DNA of 39,038 nucleotides from Chlorobium sp. (GCA_028277485.1 JANQGE010000056.1:1-39038); one strand, 5' to 3'. Shown: positions 8,925-18,040, counted from the first letter of the stretch. Made by a program: numbers and translations. Notes: generated from the sequence alone by a model not told the origin.

Positions 8925-9893
8925 ATGTCAATCAAAAAACAGACAAAAAACCGTAGACCGGTTATAGTAATAACAGGCCCTACAGCTTCGGGAAAATCAG
9001 CCCTGGCTCATGCTGCAGCAAAAACAGCCGGGGCTGAAATTATATCAGCCGATTCACGGCAGATATACCGGGGAATGGATATAGGTACAGCCAAACCTTC
9101 CAGTGAAATGCTCGAAGAAGTGCGGTATCACTTTATCAGCGAAAAAGAAATTGAAGAAGAGAACAATGCCGGTGACTTCACCTCGGATGCAACGCGCCGC
9201 ATACAGTCCATCCATCAAAAAGGCAAAGAAGTTATTGTCGTTGGCGGTTCAACCCTCTACATTGAGGGCCTTCTTCGCGGTTTTTCAAAGCTTCCCCAGA
9301 AAAATCCGGAAATCAGGCGTAAACTCATGGAAGACCTGAAAGCAGCCGGTTCAGATGCTCTCTATGAACGCCTGAAATCCATCGATCCTGAACAGGCAGC
9401 GACGCTTGACCCCTCCAAAACGCAACGTCTTGTCAGAAGCCTTGAAATAATCACCTTAACAGGAAAAACCGTTACCGAGCTACAGGCCGCTGAAAAAGCC
9501 GGCCACCTATCCGTCAATTTCATTCCGCTTGGGCTCTCATTGCCGAGAAACGAGCTTTATGAAAGGATCAACAAACGGACGGATGAGATGATGGCTTCCG
9601 GGTTGCTTGAGGAAGCCGAAAGGTTTTACGAATTGTCTCGAAAAGCAGAAACCGGCCTCATCATCAATGCTCTGGAAACCGTAGGATATAAAGAACTCTT
9701 TCAATACTTTGACGGTGAACACAACTTCGAAAAAGCCGTGAAACTCATCAAACAGCACACGCGCAACTATGCAAAACGCCAGTTGACTTTTTTCAGAAAC
9801 AGGCTCGATCTTGAATGGATACCCGCTCCGCATGACCGGGACAGTGTGAAAAAACTGGCAGAAGAGATCAGTCGCCGGTACGTTTCGTCATAA
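8925..9893 (+). CDS. miaA: tRNA dimethylallyltransferase MiaA
   Basis: Transfers the dimethylallyl group to N6 of A37 in tRNAs that read UNN codons. The 322-residue protein has the P-loop GPTASGKSA (18-26), the DSRQIYRGMDIGTAKP substrate block (about 43-58), YHFIS, VVGGSTLYIEGLL and the C-terminal INALETVGYKELFQYFDG / TRNYAKRQLTFFR motifs, all characteristic of MiaA. The start ATG at 8925 gives a short lysine-rich N-terminus before the P-loop, as is usual. The intergenic stretch upstream holds simple GSB-style sequence (TTGAATTTTGACTTTCC, ACTCGTCACTG) but no clear promoter that I can defend. Confidence 0.95.
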   Translation: MSIKKQTKNRRPVIVITGPTASGKSALAHAAAKTAGAEIISADSRQIYRGMDIGTAKPSSEMLEEVRYHFISEKEIEEENNAGDFTSDATRRIQSIHQKGKEVIVVGGSTLYIEGLLRGFSKLPQKNPEIRRKLMEDLKAAGSDALYERLKSIDPEQAATLDPSKTQRLVRSLEIITLTGKTVTELQAAEKAGHLSVNFIPLGLSLPRNELYERINKRTDEMMASGLLEEAERFYELSRKAETGLIINALETVGYKELFQYFDGEHNFEKAVKLIKQHTRNYAKRQLTFFRNRLDLEWIPAPHDRDSVKKLAEEISRRYVSS

Positions 9894-10234
9894 AAGGTGC
9901 CCCGAAAAACCTGTCCGGCACTCCGGCAGTTTATCCTCACGGCTCAAACCGCCCACGATAATGTATACGAGAGCCCTTAGCTTTTCTCGGCTTATGAACC
10001 TTTCCTGACTTTGAACGAAATTTCTCATTTGATAAAGGCTAATACCTGGCTTTTTTTGTTGGAAAATTTCCTCTTTTTCTTCAAACTTGAAACAGACGGC
10101 AACAGTCCAAGAAAACCGGACTCGGCAGGCACATCATAAAACACATATTGAAATTCCTATCCTTCGAACCAAGAGAATAATCCATTAATTTCCTGTATTA
10201 ATAGGTTTTAGCCTTACATCTCAAGGCGGTGGAC
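9894..10234. other. Intergenic region upstream of the STAS gene, nothing clear
   Basis: About 340 bp with no supported gene. It has T-rich stretches (for example around 10050-10080) and presumably the promoter for the STAS gene, but I see no convincing -35/-10 pair, terminator or repeat. The GGTGCCCC three bases after the miaA stop is only weakly like the dispersed element end. Confidence 0.5.
10223..10229 (+). promoter_or_regulatory. Ribosome binding site that selects the ATG at 10235
   Basis: AAGGCGG lies 5 bases before ATG at 10235, a good Shine-Dalgarno spacing. The alternative in-frame GTG at 10229 would overlap this site, so the ATG is preferred. Confidence 0.5.
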
Positions 10235-10801
10235 ATGAAATATTCAGTTTCAAACCGCAAAGACCTCACGATCTTCAAAATTGAAGAGACGGTTTTTGAT
10301 GTTCGTCATGCACGCATGTTTTGTCAATCAATCGACAGCATCCTGCGGAACAAAGGGAAAAAAAACATGATTATTGATCTTTCCCTTGTCAAGGCAATCG
10401 ATTCATGCGGCATCAGTTCCATGCTTCTCGCCCACCAGAAGGCAAATCAATCTGAAGGACTGGCGATCTTTGTTTCTCTCTGTCAGCAGATAAAAGACCT
10501 TCTCAAACTTTCAGGGCTGGACAAACAGCTTTATATCTTTACATCCCTCAATGAAGTCATGACCTTGGTTGAAGCTGCGGGAAAAGACAAAAAAGGTTCA
10601 AAAAAAAGACGCTCCTCAAAAACTCCCTCTCTGCCGACAGATAACGGGCAAAGTGAAATCGAACGTATAGCCTCATCGGATTTCAACGACAACAACATCA
10701 TCGATGAGAAGGACAACGACGAAGAGCATGTCTCCAAACCGTTAAAACCGAAGAAAAAAAGAGGAAGACCAAAAAAATCCCCCTCCCCTCCCCATCTCTG
10801 A
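10235..10801 (+). CDS. STAS-domain (anti-sigma factor antagonist-like) protein with AT-hook-like C-terminal tail
   Basis: A 188-residue protein. Residues 1-115 form a STAS domain like SpoIIAA/RsbV: IIDLSLVKAIDSCGISSMLLA contains the Asp-Ser position phosphorylated in SpoIIAA (S57 here), then IFVSLCQQIKDLLKLSGLDKQLYIFTSLNEVM. The remainder is a long, charged, probably disordered tail rich in Lys, Ser and Asp/Glu. It ends in KKKRGRPKKSPSPP, where RGRP flanked by basic residues is the core of an AT-hook for minor-groove DNA binding. Canonical antagonists have no such tail. A combined partner-switch and DNA-binding role is inference. No anti-sigma kinase gene is visible nearby. The start was chosen by the AAGGCGG site. 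Confidence 0.82.
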   Translation: MKYSVSNRKDLTIFKIEETVFDVRHARMFCQSIDSILRNKGKKNMIIDLSLVKAIDSCGISSMLLAHQKANQSEGLAIFVSLCQQIKDLLKLSGLDKQLYIFTSLNEVMTLVEAAGKDKKGSKKRRSSKTPSLPTDNGQSEIERIASSDFNDNNIIDEKDNDEEHVSKPLKPKKKRGRPKKSPSPPHL

Positions 10802-11128
10802 ATCCGGAACAAAAAATCCCTCGCGCTCCCCTCACTGTTTTCATTAGCTGTTACACCACAACGCATTTCCCAGAAGGAACGATTTGGCGAAAAACCCGCT
10901 TGTTTACCCCTAAATTGAGCAAACCGTTCAAACACCCGGAGAACAGTGACCGGTGACAAGAAGAGCTGAGTTCCAAGTACTGAGCAATGAGCGATGAGTT
11001 GAATGTAACCGGTTACTGCTGTCGCAGGAGATCGATTCCCGATAACGATAGCGACGGCGAACCCCGAAAGAAAGAATATCGGGGCAATTGGAAGCGCTTG
11101 ATTTTAAAGCAAAAAAACTTTTCGGTCA
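10802..11128. other. Intergenic region with dispersed short repeats
   Basis: About 330 bp without a supported gene. Around 10965-11000 there is simple-repeat-like sequence (GAGTTCCAAGTACTGAGC, GAGCGATGAGTTG). At 11047-11073 is GATAGCGACGGCGAACCCCG plus AAAGAAA, almost the same as at 96-122. No promoter or terminator is convincing. Confidence 0.5.
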
Positions 11129-11902
11129 ATGGATAGTCTTCAGGCACTGTCATACACAACCGCCGTTACCGGAGGCCTTCTGCTGTGGGTGCTTGAAGGG
11201 GTTGTGCCGTTTTTTAAAGGAAGAAAATCCCGTGGCAGACATGCTGCGTTGAACCTTTCGATCGCAAGCCTTAACCTTCTGATCCTCCTCCCGGCCGGAG
11301 TTGTCATGGCTTTGATTCTTGAACAATCAAAAACCGCATGGTTGGGAGTCAGAACTTGGGAGCTTCCCGTTTTTCTCGAAACCATTCTGATTGTTCTGCT
11401 TATCGATCTCTGGATGTACATCTGGCATCGGCTGAATCATGAAGTCGACTTTCTGTGGAGGTTCCATTCCGTCCACCACAGCGACCCATCGCTGGATGTC
11501 ACAACAGCCTGGAGGTTTCACTATGTTGAAATAGTATTTTCCGAGTTGCTCCGTCTTCCGGTTTTCGTCCTTATCGGCGCCGAAATTCAGGATGTCCTGC
11601 TTTACTCCATGCTGATGACCCCCGTGATCGAGTTTCATCACAGTAACGTTTCCATTTCCCCATCAACAGACAGGTTTTTGCGTACCGTGATTCCTTCTCC
11701 CCTGATGCACCGCCTGCACCACTCCGTCGTCAGAGCCGAACATGACTCCAATTACGGAAGCATGCTCTCATTCTGGGACAGAATACTCGGAAGCTTCAAA
11801 TTAAAACAGGACATTACGGGTATGACGCTCGGCCTTGACAATGAAAGTTCACCAGAACAGCAGCGTTTTGGTGTGCTGCTTGCCAGGCCGTTTCACAACT
11901 AA
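11129..11902 (+). CDS. Fatty acid hydroxylase / sterol desaturase superfamily membrane protein
   Basis: A 257-residue integral membrane di-iron enzyme candidate. Transmembrane segments are at about 10-28, 42-63, 82-98 and 140-165. The histidine clusters are typical: H100 and H104 (WHRLNH), H113/H116/H117 (FHSVHHSD), H170-H171 (FHHSN) and H194/H197/H198 (MHRLHH). Members hydroxylate or desaturate lipids, sterols or carotenoids using O2, which is noteworthy if the host is a strict anaerobe. The substrate cannot be set from sequence. The cyclopropane synthase gene follows 147 bp later on the same strand, but a terminator-like hairpin lies between, so the shared theme may be membrane lipids rather than a shared transcript. 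Confidence 0.87.
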   Translation: MDSLQALSYTTAVTGGLLLWVLEGVVPFFKGRKSRGRHAALNLSIASLNLLILLPAGVVMALILEQSKTAWLGVRTWELPVFLETILIVLLIDLWMYIWHRLNHEVDFLWRFHSVHHSDPSLDVTTAWRFHYVEIVFSELLRLPVFVLIGAEIQDVLLYSMLMTPVIEFHHSNVSISPSTDRFLRTVIPSPLMHRLHHSVVRAEHDSNYGSMLSFWDRILGSFKLKQDITGMTLGLDNESSPEQQRFGVLLARPFHN

Positions 11903-11931
11903 AACTCCATGATAATAGGCAGGAGTTTTTT
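11901..11931 (+). terminator. Putative rho-independent terminator after the hydroxylase gene
   Basis: AAAACTCC pairs with GGAGTTTT around a 13-base loop and is followed by more T residues. The stem begins within the stop codon. It is A/T-rich and therefore moderate in strength. Confidence 0.5.
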
Positions 11932-12049
11932 ACCTTCTTATATGGCCGACAAAAAACATCATTTGTCAAAGCACCCCAAAGAGAATCGTTTCTCTTTCTC
12001 TTAGCAAGAAGTCAGGCATTTCCCAGCTTAACGCTCACCATCCCGGAAG

Positions 12050-13168
12050 ATGTTTGACAAATATTTGAAAAAACAGGTAGAAAAGCTTCTTGAACCTGCC
12101 GGTATTCTCATCAACGGACCGAACCCGTGGGATATCAGGGTTCATGATAACCGGTTGTTCCAGCGTTTGCTCGCAAACGGTAACCTTGGTTTCGGGGAAG
12201 CATACATGGATGGCTGGTGGGATTGTGATGCCATCGACGAGCTGTTCTCCAGAATCCTGAGCAACCGCATAAATGAAAAAGTTGTCACTTTCAGGCTTAT
12301 TGCAGGTTCGCTGATCGGGCACCTTTTCAATCTTCAAATCCCTTCCAGAGCGTTCACTGTCGGAGAAAGGCACTATAATACCGGCAACGACCTGTTTACG
12401 ACAATGCTCGACCCCGGCATGAACTACAGCTGTGCCTACTGGGAAAACTGCGGCACACTCGACGAAGCTCAACAGAGCAAGCTGCAGCTGGTTTTCGGCA
12501 AACTCATGCTGCAGCCGGACATGAAAGTTCTCGATATAGGTTGCGGATGGGGGGGAGCGGCCAAATACGCTGCGGAACATTACAATACAGAAGTCATCGG
12601 CATTACGGTATCGAACAAGCAGGCTGACTTTGCCCGCAAATTGTGCGGGAACCTGCCTGTTTCAATCAAGCATTGCGATTACCGGGAACTTGGTGAAACA
12701 TACGACCGGATTTATTCAATAGGGATGTTTGAACATGTCGGTCATAAAAATTACCGGCACTATTTCAAAGTAATAAAGCGATGTCTGTCGTCCGAAGGGC
12801 TTTTCCTCCTGCACACCATAGGGGGCAACGAGTCATCGACATCTACGGACCCCTGGATCAGCAAGTACATCTTTCCAAACTCGATGATTCCGTCAGCAAG
12901 TCAGATAACTGCAGCTTATGAAGGATTGCTTGTCCTTGAAGACTGGCATGTTTTTGCCCACGACTATTACCTCACGCTGAAGTCGTGGCATGAAAACGTA
13001 CAAAAAAACCGTGATAGACTTGCGGACCGCTACACTAACCGGTTTTTCAGAATGTGGGAATACTATCTTCTCAGCTGCGCAGGAGCTTTTCACGCACGCC
13101 GCCTTCAGGTCTGGCAGATACTCCTCTCACCGAAAGGGGTTACAGACACGTTTCGTGTTCCACGCTGA
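12050..13168 (+). CDS. cfa: Cyclopropane-fatty-acyl-phospholipid synthase
   Basis: SAM-dependent enzyme that adds a methylene bridge across the double bond of unsaturated phospholipid acyl chains at the membrane. The 372 residues are close to E. coli Cfa (about 380). Family blocks are the N-terminal GFGEAYMDGWWDCD (47-60), HYNTGNDLF (108-116), MNYSCAYW (124-131), the SAM-binding VLDIGCGWGG (160-169), GITVSNKQ and MFEHVGHKNY. The C-terminal LSCAGAFHARRLQVWQ segment is also typical. The N-terminal Asp/Trp-rich block is kept, so it is likely active. It converges with the DUF1343 gene about 66 bp downstream. Confidence 0.95.
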   Translation: MFDKYLKKQVEKLLEPAGILINGPNPWDIRVHDNRLFQRLLANGNLGFGEAYMDGWWDCDAIDELFSRILSNRINEKVVTFRLIAGSLIGHLFNLQIPSRAFTVGERHYNTGNDLFTTMLDPGMNYSCAYWENCGTLDEAQQSKLQLVFGKLMLQPDMKVLDIGCGWGGAAKYAAEHYNTEVIGITVSNKQADFARKLCGNLPVSIKHCDYRELGETYDRIYSIGMFEHVGHKNYRHYFKVIKRCLSSEGLFLLHTIGGNESSTSTDPWISKYIFPNSMIPSASQITAAYEGLLVLEDWHVFAHDYYLTLKSWHENVQKNRDRLADRYTNRFFRMWEYYLLSCAGAFHARRLQVWQILLSPKGVTDTFRVPR

Positions 13169-13234
13169 TGGGCATCAGGTCAAAAGTAAAAATTCAGAAG
13201 TCAAAAACAGCTGGACATCGATATGGTTGGAGTG

Positions 13235-14470
13235 TCACTTGTCACTACTATAAATATACCTGTCGGGATAGGCTTGCTCAAAAGCATGCACCTGCAGTCT
13301 CGATGCGGCAAGTATCTCTTCAAGTGAACGCCCCGACATCACCATTTTACGCAATAACGGGCTTCCGGCAAGCTTATCGAAGAACTCTCCTTTTGCGGTC
13401 AGATCAAAAAGCTCCGGATAGAGCATCTGCAAGGCCAGCACAATAGACACGCCGGTTCTGAACGGCTCAAAAACAAAGCGGTCCGTGATGGCCAGTCGAA
13501 TTCCGTTGCATTGCAAGCCTTTAAACTTACCTGAGGATGGCACAAACCGTACGGCCTGAAACGAAACCCCGGGCAGTCTTCTGGCATCGAGCTCTTTTTT
13601 CAGAAAATCAGCGTTGATGAACGGAGCCCCGAATTGCCTGAATGGCAAAGGAGTTCCCCTCCCTTCGCTGACATTTGTTGCTTCAAGAAATACCGTTGCC
13701 GGATAAGCAAGCACGGTTTCAAGATCGCGGATATTCGGAGACGGAGAGATAAAACGGGCTCCGGGATGTCCGTCAAAAAAGCTGCAGCGGCGGTATCCCT
13801 CCATTCTGACAATCTCCAGGGTGAGACGCGGATAAAACTGCTCCTTGAGGAAAACAGCAATCTCACCGACCGTCATTGCATGGATAAACGGAACAGGTAC
13901 CATGCCGACAAAGGACGTGTGATCCGGATCCAGCATAAAACCGTCAGCCGGCACCGGAGCCAGTGGATTCGGGCGGTCGAGAACCATAAAAGCAACACCC
14001 TCCTCATGGCAGGCTTCCATGGCATAGCGCATGGTTGAAATGTAAGTGTAACAGCGAACCCCGATATCCTGAAGATCAAACAGGAGAACGTCGACGGTTT
14101 TAAGCAGTTTTCTTTCGGGCTTTTTACGGGAACCATAAAGCGAATAGATTTTCAGACCGTCTTTGAGAAAACTGTCTTTCACAGTCTCTCCTGCTCCGGC
14201 TTTGGCGCTGAATCCATGTTCAGGAGACATCAGAAACTCGAGCTTCACACCATTCCGCAACAGCATCCTGTAATTAGCCTCTCCGGTAACACTCACTCCT
14301 GCCGCATTGGTAATCAACCCCACCTTTTTTCCCTCAAGCTCCTTGAAACCTGAGCGCTCGAGCATATCAATACCATAAAGAAAATTTTCAGCACGGAGTG
14401 AACACTGCGGCAAAAAAAGATTAACAAAAAGTATACATAAAACAGCTGGCAGAATATGGCGATTCAACAT
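13235..14470 (-). CDS. namZ: DUF1343 protein, NamZ-type exo-beta-N-acetylmuramidase
   Basis: A 411-residue exported protein with a signal sequence (hydrophobic 7-22, likely cleaved near SLRA-EN). Family DUF1343 includes B. subtilis NamZ (YbbC), an exo-beta-N-acetylmuramidase (CAZy GH171) that removes terminal MurNAc from peptidoglycan fragments. Conserved features are KVGLITNAAG (49-58), LMSPEHGF (80-87, holding the conserved Glu), VDVLLFDLQDIGVRCYTY, VLDRPNPL and the ATNVSEGRGTPLPF loop. With mltD in the same window it suits cell-wall turnover or recycling, but the genes are 11 kb apart and not in one operon. The gene is convergent with cfa. Assignment to NamZ specificity rather than another GH171 activity is inference. 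Confidence 0.85.
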   Translation of the reverse strand: MLNRHILPAVLCILFVNLFLPQCSLRAENFLYGIDMLERSGFKELEGKKVGLITNAAGVSVTGEANYRMLLRNGVKLEFLMSPEHGFSAKAGAGETVKDSFLKDGLKIYSLYGSRKKPERKLLKTVDVLLFDLQDIGVRCYTYISTMRYAMEACHEEGVAFMVLDRPNPLAPVPADGFMLDPDHTSFVGMVPVPFIHAMTVGEIAVFLKEQFYPRLTLEIVRMEGYRRCSFFDGHPGARFISPSPNIRDLETVLAYPATVFLEATNVSEGRGTPLPFRQFGAPFINADFLKKELDARRLPGVSFQAVRFVPSSGKFKGLQCNGIRLAITDRFVFEPFRTGVSIVLALQMLYPELFDLTAKGEFFDKLAGSPLLRKMVMSGRSLEEILAASRLQVHAFEQAYPDRYIYSSDK

Positions 14471-14511
14471 GGAGTGATGATTGTTTTATATGCTTCAGCA
14501 GGGGAAATACA

Positions 14512-14594
14512 GGGCACCTCTATAAATTGCAGAAACCCTCTCCCATCCGACCAACGAAGTAATCAGGGCGCGCAACAAATTAATAGAGGCACCC
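14512..14594 (+). repeat. Internally deleted copy of the dispersed element
   Basis: It starts GGGCACCTCTATAAATTG and ends CAGGGCGCGCAACAAATTAA then TAGAGGCACCC, like the complete copies, but the central 60 bp or so are missing and replaced by about 20 unrelated bases. It lies between the DUF1343 gene and the tRNA terminator. Confidence 0.65.
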
Positions 14595-14610
14595 TAATGC
14601 TTAACGGAAT

Positions 14611-14654
14611 AAAAAGAGGCTGCCTCATCGTCAAATCGTGAGACAGCCTCTTTT
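14611..14654 (-). terminator. Strong (bidirectional) terminator after tRNA-fMet
   Basis: A near-perfect stem pairs GAGGCTGCCTCA with TGAGACAGCCTC (one mismatch) around about 11 bases. It has A-runs on the left and TTTT on the right, so it can act on either strand. On the minus strand it follows the tRNA by about 6 bases and ends any metG-tRNA transcript. Confidence 0.8.
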
Positions 14655-14659
14655 CATCG

Positions 14660-14732
<73 letters not shown>

Positions 14733-14780
14733 ATGTTATTGTCCCTTAATGTACAAAAATCCCGCTATTTTCACAAAAGA

Positions 14781-16892
14781 CTATTGAATTATTTTTCCGT
14801 CTATTTCTGACCCGTTAACTTCAACAAGATTAAACCTGCCGTCGTTCCCTTCAACTGCAAGAACCATGCCCTGTGAAAGCTCTCCTTTGATCTTTTTTTC
14901 AGCAAGATTTGCAACAAGTATGACGTTTTTGCCGATGACAAATTCAGGCGAGTACGATTGTGCAATGCCTGCAAGCACCTGACGGTTTTCGGAACCGACT
15001 TTCAAGCGCAGTTTGAGAAGTTTATCGGCCTTCGCCACTTTCTCGCACCCTGTGACGGTAGCGACACGGAGATCTACCTTGAAGAAATCATCGGAGCTGA
15101 TCTCAGGTTTGAAATGCATCTCCTCTCTTGTTCCATCATCTTCTGCCCTCCTGATTCCCGCAAGAATACGCTCGATCTTCTCAAGCTCAGGAGCAATATC
15201 CCCGTCCTCTATTTTTCTGAAAAGAATCTCCGACCGTTTAAGCAACTTATGGCCTTTGTGCAACTGCGGGAAGCTTGCCATATCCCAACGGACTTTGCCG
15301 CTCTTTACCATATCATCAAAAGATTCCTGAAAACCGAGCATGGTATATATCCTGTTTGCAGTATGAGGAATGACAGGATAACATATAACCGCAAGGGTAT
15401 AGCAAAGGTTTACTGAAAGCGCAATGGTCCGTGCAGCCGCCTCCCTGTCTGTTTTCAGCATCTTCCAGGGTTCCGAGTCCGTAAGAAAGCGGTTTGCGGA
15501 ACGTGCGATCTGCATGGTCAGAGCAGCGGCATCCCTGAAATGAAACTGCCCGTATGCCTGCTCGAGTTTATCAAAACTCCCTGCCCAGTCAATCCCGAGA
15601 GTTGCCCAGTCGTCTTCCGTACACTCATAGGGTATTTCACCATCGAATTTTGCATTGGTAAAATCAATAGATCGTTTAATGAAATTTCCGAGGGTATCGG
15701 CAAGTTCTCCGTTTGTTCTGTTCTGAAAATCGGCCCAGCTGAAATCACTGTCCTTGTTTTCAGGATAATTCATCGCAATGGTGTAACGCAGGGTATCGGC
15801 AGGGAATTTCTCGAGAAATTCGCCCAGGTATACTGCGTAGTTTCTGGATTTGGAGAATTTTCGCCCCTCAAAATTCATGAATTCGGATGCCGGAACGTTA
15901 TCGGCAAGTGAATAAACGTCGTTTTTTCTCCCTTCATTCCATGCCAGAAGAATAGCAGGAAACATAATGGTGTGGAATACAACATTATCCTTGCCGATGA
16001 AATGAATAATACGGCAATCAGGACTCTGCCAGTATTTGCGCCACAAATCCGGCGACCCCTGCTTTTCCGCCCACTCCCGTGTAAACGATATGTAGCCGAG
16101 AACTGCGTCAAACCACACATAAAGCACTTTTCCTTTAGCCTCGTCACCTTGAGCAGGAACAGGTATGCCCCAGTGGAGGTCTCTTGTTATTGCACGATCG
16201 GTCAATCCCTGTTTAAACCATGTCCTGGTGTAGTTCAGTACATTTGTACGCCAGTCTCCGCTATGCCCGTTCACATAATTCTCCAGCTCACCCTGAAACC
16301 TGCCGAGAGGAAAGTACCAATGAAGCGTTTCGCGCAGTTCAGGAACCCGATTGGAAAGCTTGCTTCGGGGATTTATGAGTTCACGCGGGCTCAGATGCGT
16401 GCCGCACTGCTCGCATTGGTCTCCGTTGGCCTCGGGATTGCTGCATATGGGACAGGTTCCTGTCACATAACGGTCGGAAAGAAACCTTTTTGTTTCAGGA
16501 TCAAAGAAATGGCGCTCTTTTTTCTTGACAAGAATATCCTTACCGTTGATTTCGCGAAAAAACTCCTGTGCTGTCCGGAAATGAAGCTGTGAGGACGTTC
16601 TGCCATAATGATCAAATGATATACCGCACTTGGCAAATGCTTCCAGATTCCGATGATGATAACGGTCAACTACATCCCGGGGAGAGATGCTTTCCCTGTC
16701 GGCAGTGATGGTTATGGGAACACCATGTTCGTCCGACCCTCCTATATGGATAATGTTTTCGCCCTGCAGCCGCTTGAAACGAACATAAATATCAGCGGGA
16801 AGATAAACACCTGCCAGATGTCCGAGATGCACAGGACCGTTTGCGTATGGAAGAGCTGTTGTAACGAGAGTTCTTGTAAAATGATTATTCAT
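14781..16892 (-). CDS. metG: Methionyl-tRNA synthetase with C-terminal tRNA-binding domain
   Basis: Charges tRNA-Met with methionine. The 703-residue class I synthetase opens TLVTTALPYANGPVHLGHLAG (HIGH-type motif HLGH) and has the zinc knuckle CPICSNPEANGDQCEQCG and the KMSKS-type loop GRKFSKSRN. The C-terminal 110 residues are the EMAP/Trbp111-like tRNA-binding OB-fold (DFFKVDLRVATVTGCEKV). The start at 16892 (MNNHFTRTLV) is preferred over 16943, because the extra 17 residues are not family-like. ricT lies 54 bp upstream and initiator tRNA-Met 48 bp downstream, all on one strand. Synthetase and substrate tRNA may thus share a transcript. Confidence 0.96.
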   Translation of the reverse strand: MNNHFTRTLVTTALPYANGPVHLGHLAGVYLPADIYVRFKRLQGENIIHIGGSDEHGVPITITADRESISPRDVVDRYHHRNLEAFAKCGISFDHYGRTSSQLHFRTAQEFFREINGKDILVKKKERHFFDPETKRFLSDRYVTGTCPICSNPEANGDQCEQCGTHLSPRELINPRSKLSNRVPELRETLHWYFPLGRFQGELENYVNGHSGDWRTNVLNYTRTWFKQGLTDRAITRDLHWGIPVPAQGDEAKGKVLYVWFDAVLGYISFTREWAEKQGSPDLWRKYWQSPDCRIIHFIGKDNVVFHTIMFPAILLAWNEGRKNDVYSLADNVPASEFMNFEGRKFSKSRNYAVYLGEFLEKFPADTLRYTIAMNYPENKDSDFSWADFQNRTNGELADTLGNFIKRSIDFTNAKFDGEIPYECTEDDWATLGIDWAGSFDKLEQAYGQFHFRDAAALTMQIARSANRFLTDSEPWKMLKTDREAAARTIALSVNLCYTLAVICYPVIPHTANRIYTMLGFQESFDDMVKSGKVRWDMASFPQLHKGHKLLKRSEILFRKIEDGDIAPELEKIERILAGIRRAEDDGTREEMHFKPEISSDDFFKVDLRVATVTGCEKVAKADKLLKLRLKVGSENRQVLAGIAQSYSPEFVIGKNVILVANLAEKKIKGELSQGMVLAVEGNDGRFNLVEVNGSEIDGKIIQ

Positions 16893-16946
16893 GCAAAAGG
16901 ATAATACTTGTGGGTAGCTGTAAAGATGGCCATGCCGCTTCAAGGC

Positions 16947-17912
16947 TTACTTCTTGACAAACATCGCCTTAAACTCATGAAGCGATATGCGCGCTTCAGT
17001 TCCATCTTCCGGATAGCGAAGGCATATCTCTTTTCTCACAGGATCGATGCTTTCAATGATCGCCATACCTTCCGCAGTTGTCACTTTGCTGCCGAGAGGA
17101 GGATAACCTTCGGACCGAGAGTTCCTCAGACATTTATCGGGCTTCGAATAACTCAGGCAACACTTCGGCCGGTTGCATTGGCCGATAATATTGTAGGAAT
17201 GATCATCTTTCCGGGGAAATTCAGCCACATGCTGTTTTTCAGCAAAAGGATTGGCGTGAATTTTCTGTATCCAGCTCGAACAGCATAACATACAGCCGCA
17301 GGCCCCGAAACTGTTGGCTCTCCGGGCTTCCTCCCTGGTGGTAATCTGAACCATCTGTATTCGCGCCTTGAATTCACTTGCAAGGTCCCTTACAAGAGCG
17401 CGGAAATCAACCCTGTGTGTCGCTGTATAAAATATTGTCACTTTCTGCTGATCCAGACGAAGTTCAACATCGACCAGTTTCATGTCCAGGCCGTGTCCTT
17501 TTATCTTAGCAAGGCATATCCCTCGAATCTCCGGCTCCTTCTGCCGTATTTCCTGAAGTGCCTGAGCGTCTTTTTCATCAGCGAAACGTATTATCGTTCC
17601 CAGTTCCTTCTTTTTTTCATCAAGGCCTTTCAACCTCATCTTTTTTGCAGCAATAACCCCCGCAGAATATACAATCCCGTAATCATAACCGCCCTCGGCT
17701 TCGACAATGACAGCCTGGCCTACTGCCGATGTTCTGCCTGTACTGTTTTCGTAAAATTCACGACGGCAGTATTTCAGCTCAATTTCACATATATTGGAAA
17801 CCTCGCCGTTCTCCCCGTATAGTTGCTCAACTTCACGATGCAGCATCCGGGACAGCTGTAACCGTACCTTGGCATAATCACCTAAAGTACAACTGCATAT
17901 TACATTACTCAT
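16947..17912 (-). CDS. ricT: PSP1-domain protein RicT (YaaT-like)
   Basis: A 321-residue homologue of B. subtilis RicT/YaaT, a member of the RicA-F-T complex that binds Fe-S clusters and affects RNase Y-dependent mRNA processing. The PSP1 domain (about 130-230) holds the conserved cysteine block ACGCMLCCSSW and, after it, IGQCNRPKCCLSYSKPDKC, the positions of the cluster ligands. The N-terminal half has the EGGYDYGIVYSAG segment usual in the family. RicA and RicF are not seen here, so the partners in this organism are unknown. It lies 54 bp upstream of metG on the same strand. Confidence 0.87.
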   Translation of the reverse strand: MSNVICSCTLGDYAKVRLQLSRMLHREVEQLYGENGEVSNICEIELKYCRREFYENSTGRTSAVGQAVIVEAEGGYDYGIVYSAGVIAAKKMRLKGLDEKKKELGTIIRFADEKDAQALQEIRQKEPEIRGICLAKIKGHGLDMKLVDVELRLDQQKVTIFYTATHRVDFRALVRDLASEFKARIQMVQITTREEARRANSFGACGCMLCCSSWIQKIHANPFAEKQHVAEFPRKDDHSYNIIGQCNRPKCCLSYSKPDKCLRNSRSEGYPPLGSKVTTAEGMAIIESIDPVRKEICLRYPEDGTEARISLHEFKAMFVKK

Positions 17913-17962
17913 AATATTGCAAATTTTTTTCCGGGCTATCCGCCCTTATTAACACAGCTTGG

Positions 17963-18040
17963 TGTCCCGGCAAACCGGGACAATTAGTGTTTTTAACTCC
18001 TCAACAGTTCAACACTTCTCTTTTTCCCGATTTGCCGGGA
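17963..18040. repeat. Pair of inverted TGTCCCGGCAAA motifs
   Basis: A perfect hairpin (TGTCCCGG-CAAA-CCGGGACA) lies at 17963-17982, and the same motif recurs reversed at about 18025-18042 (TCCCGATTTGCCGGGACA). Between them is simple sequence (AACAGTTCAACACTTC). They sit between the acyltransferase stop and the ricT start. No T-run supports termination. Confidence 0.45.
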
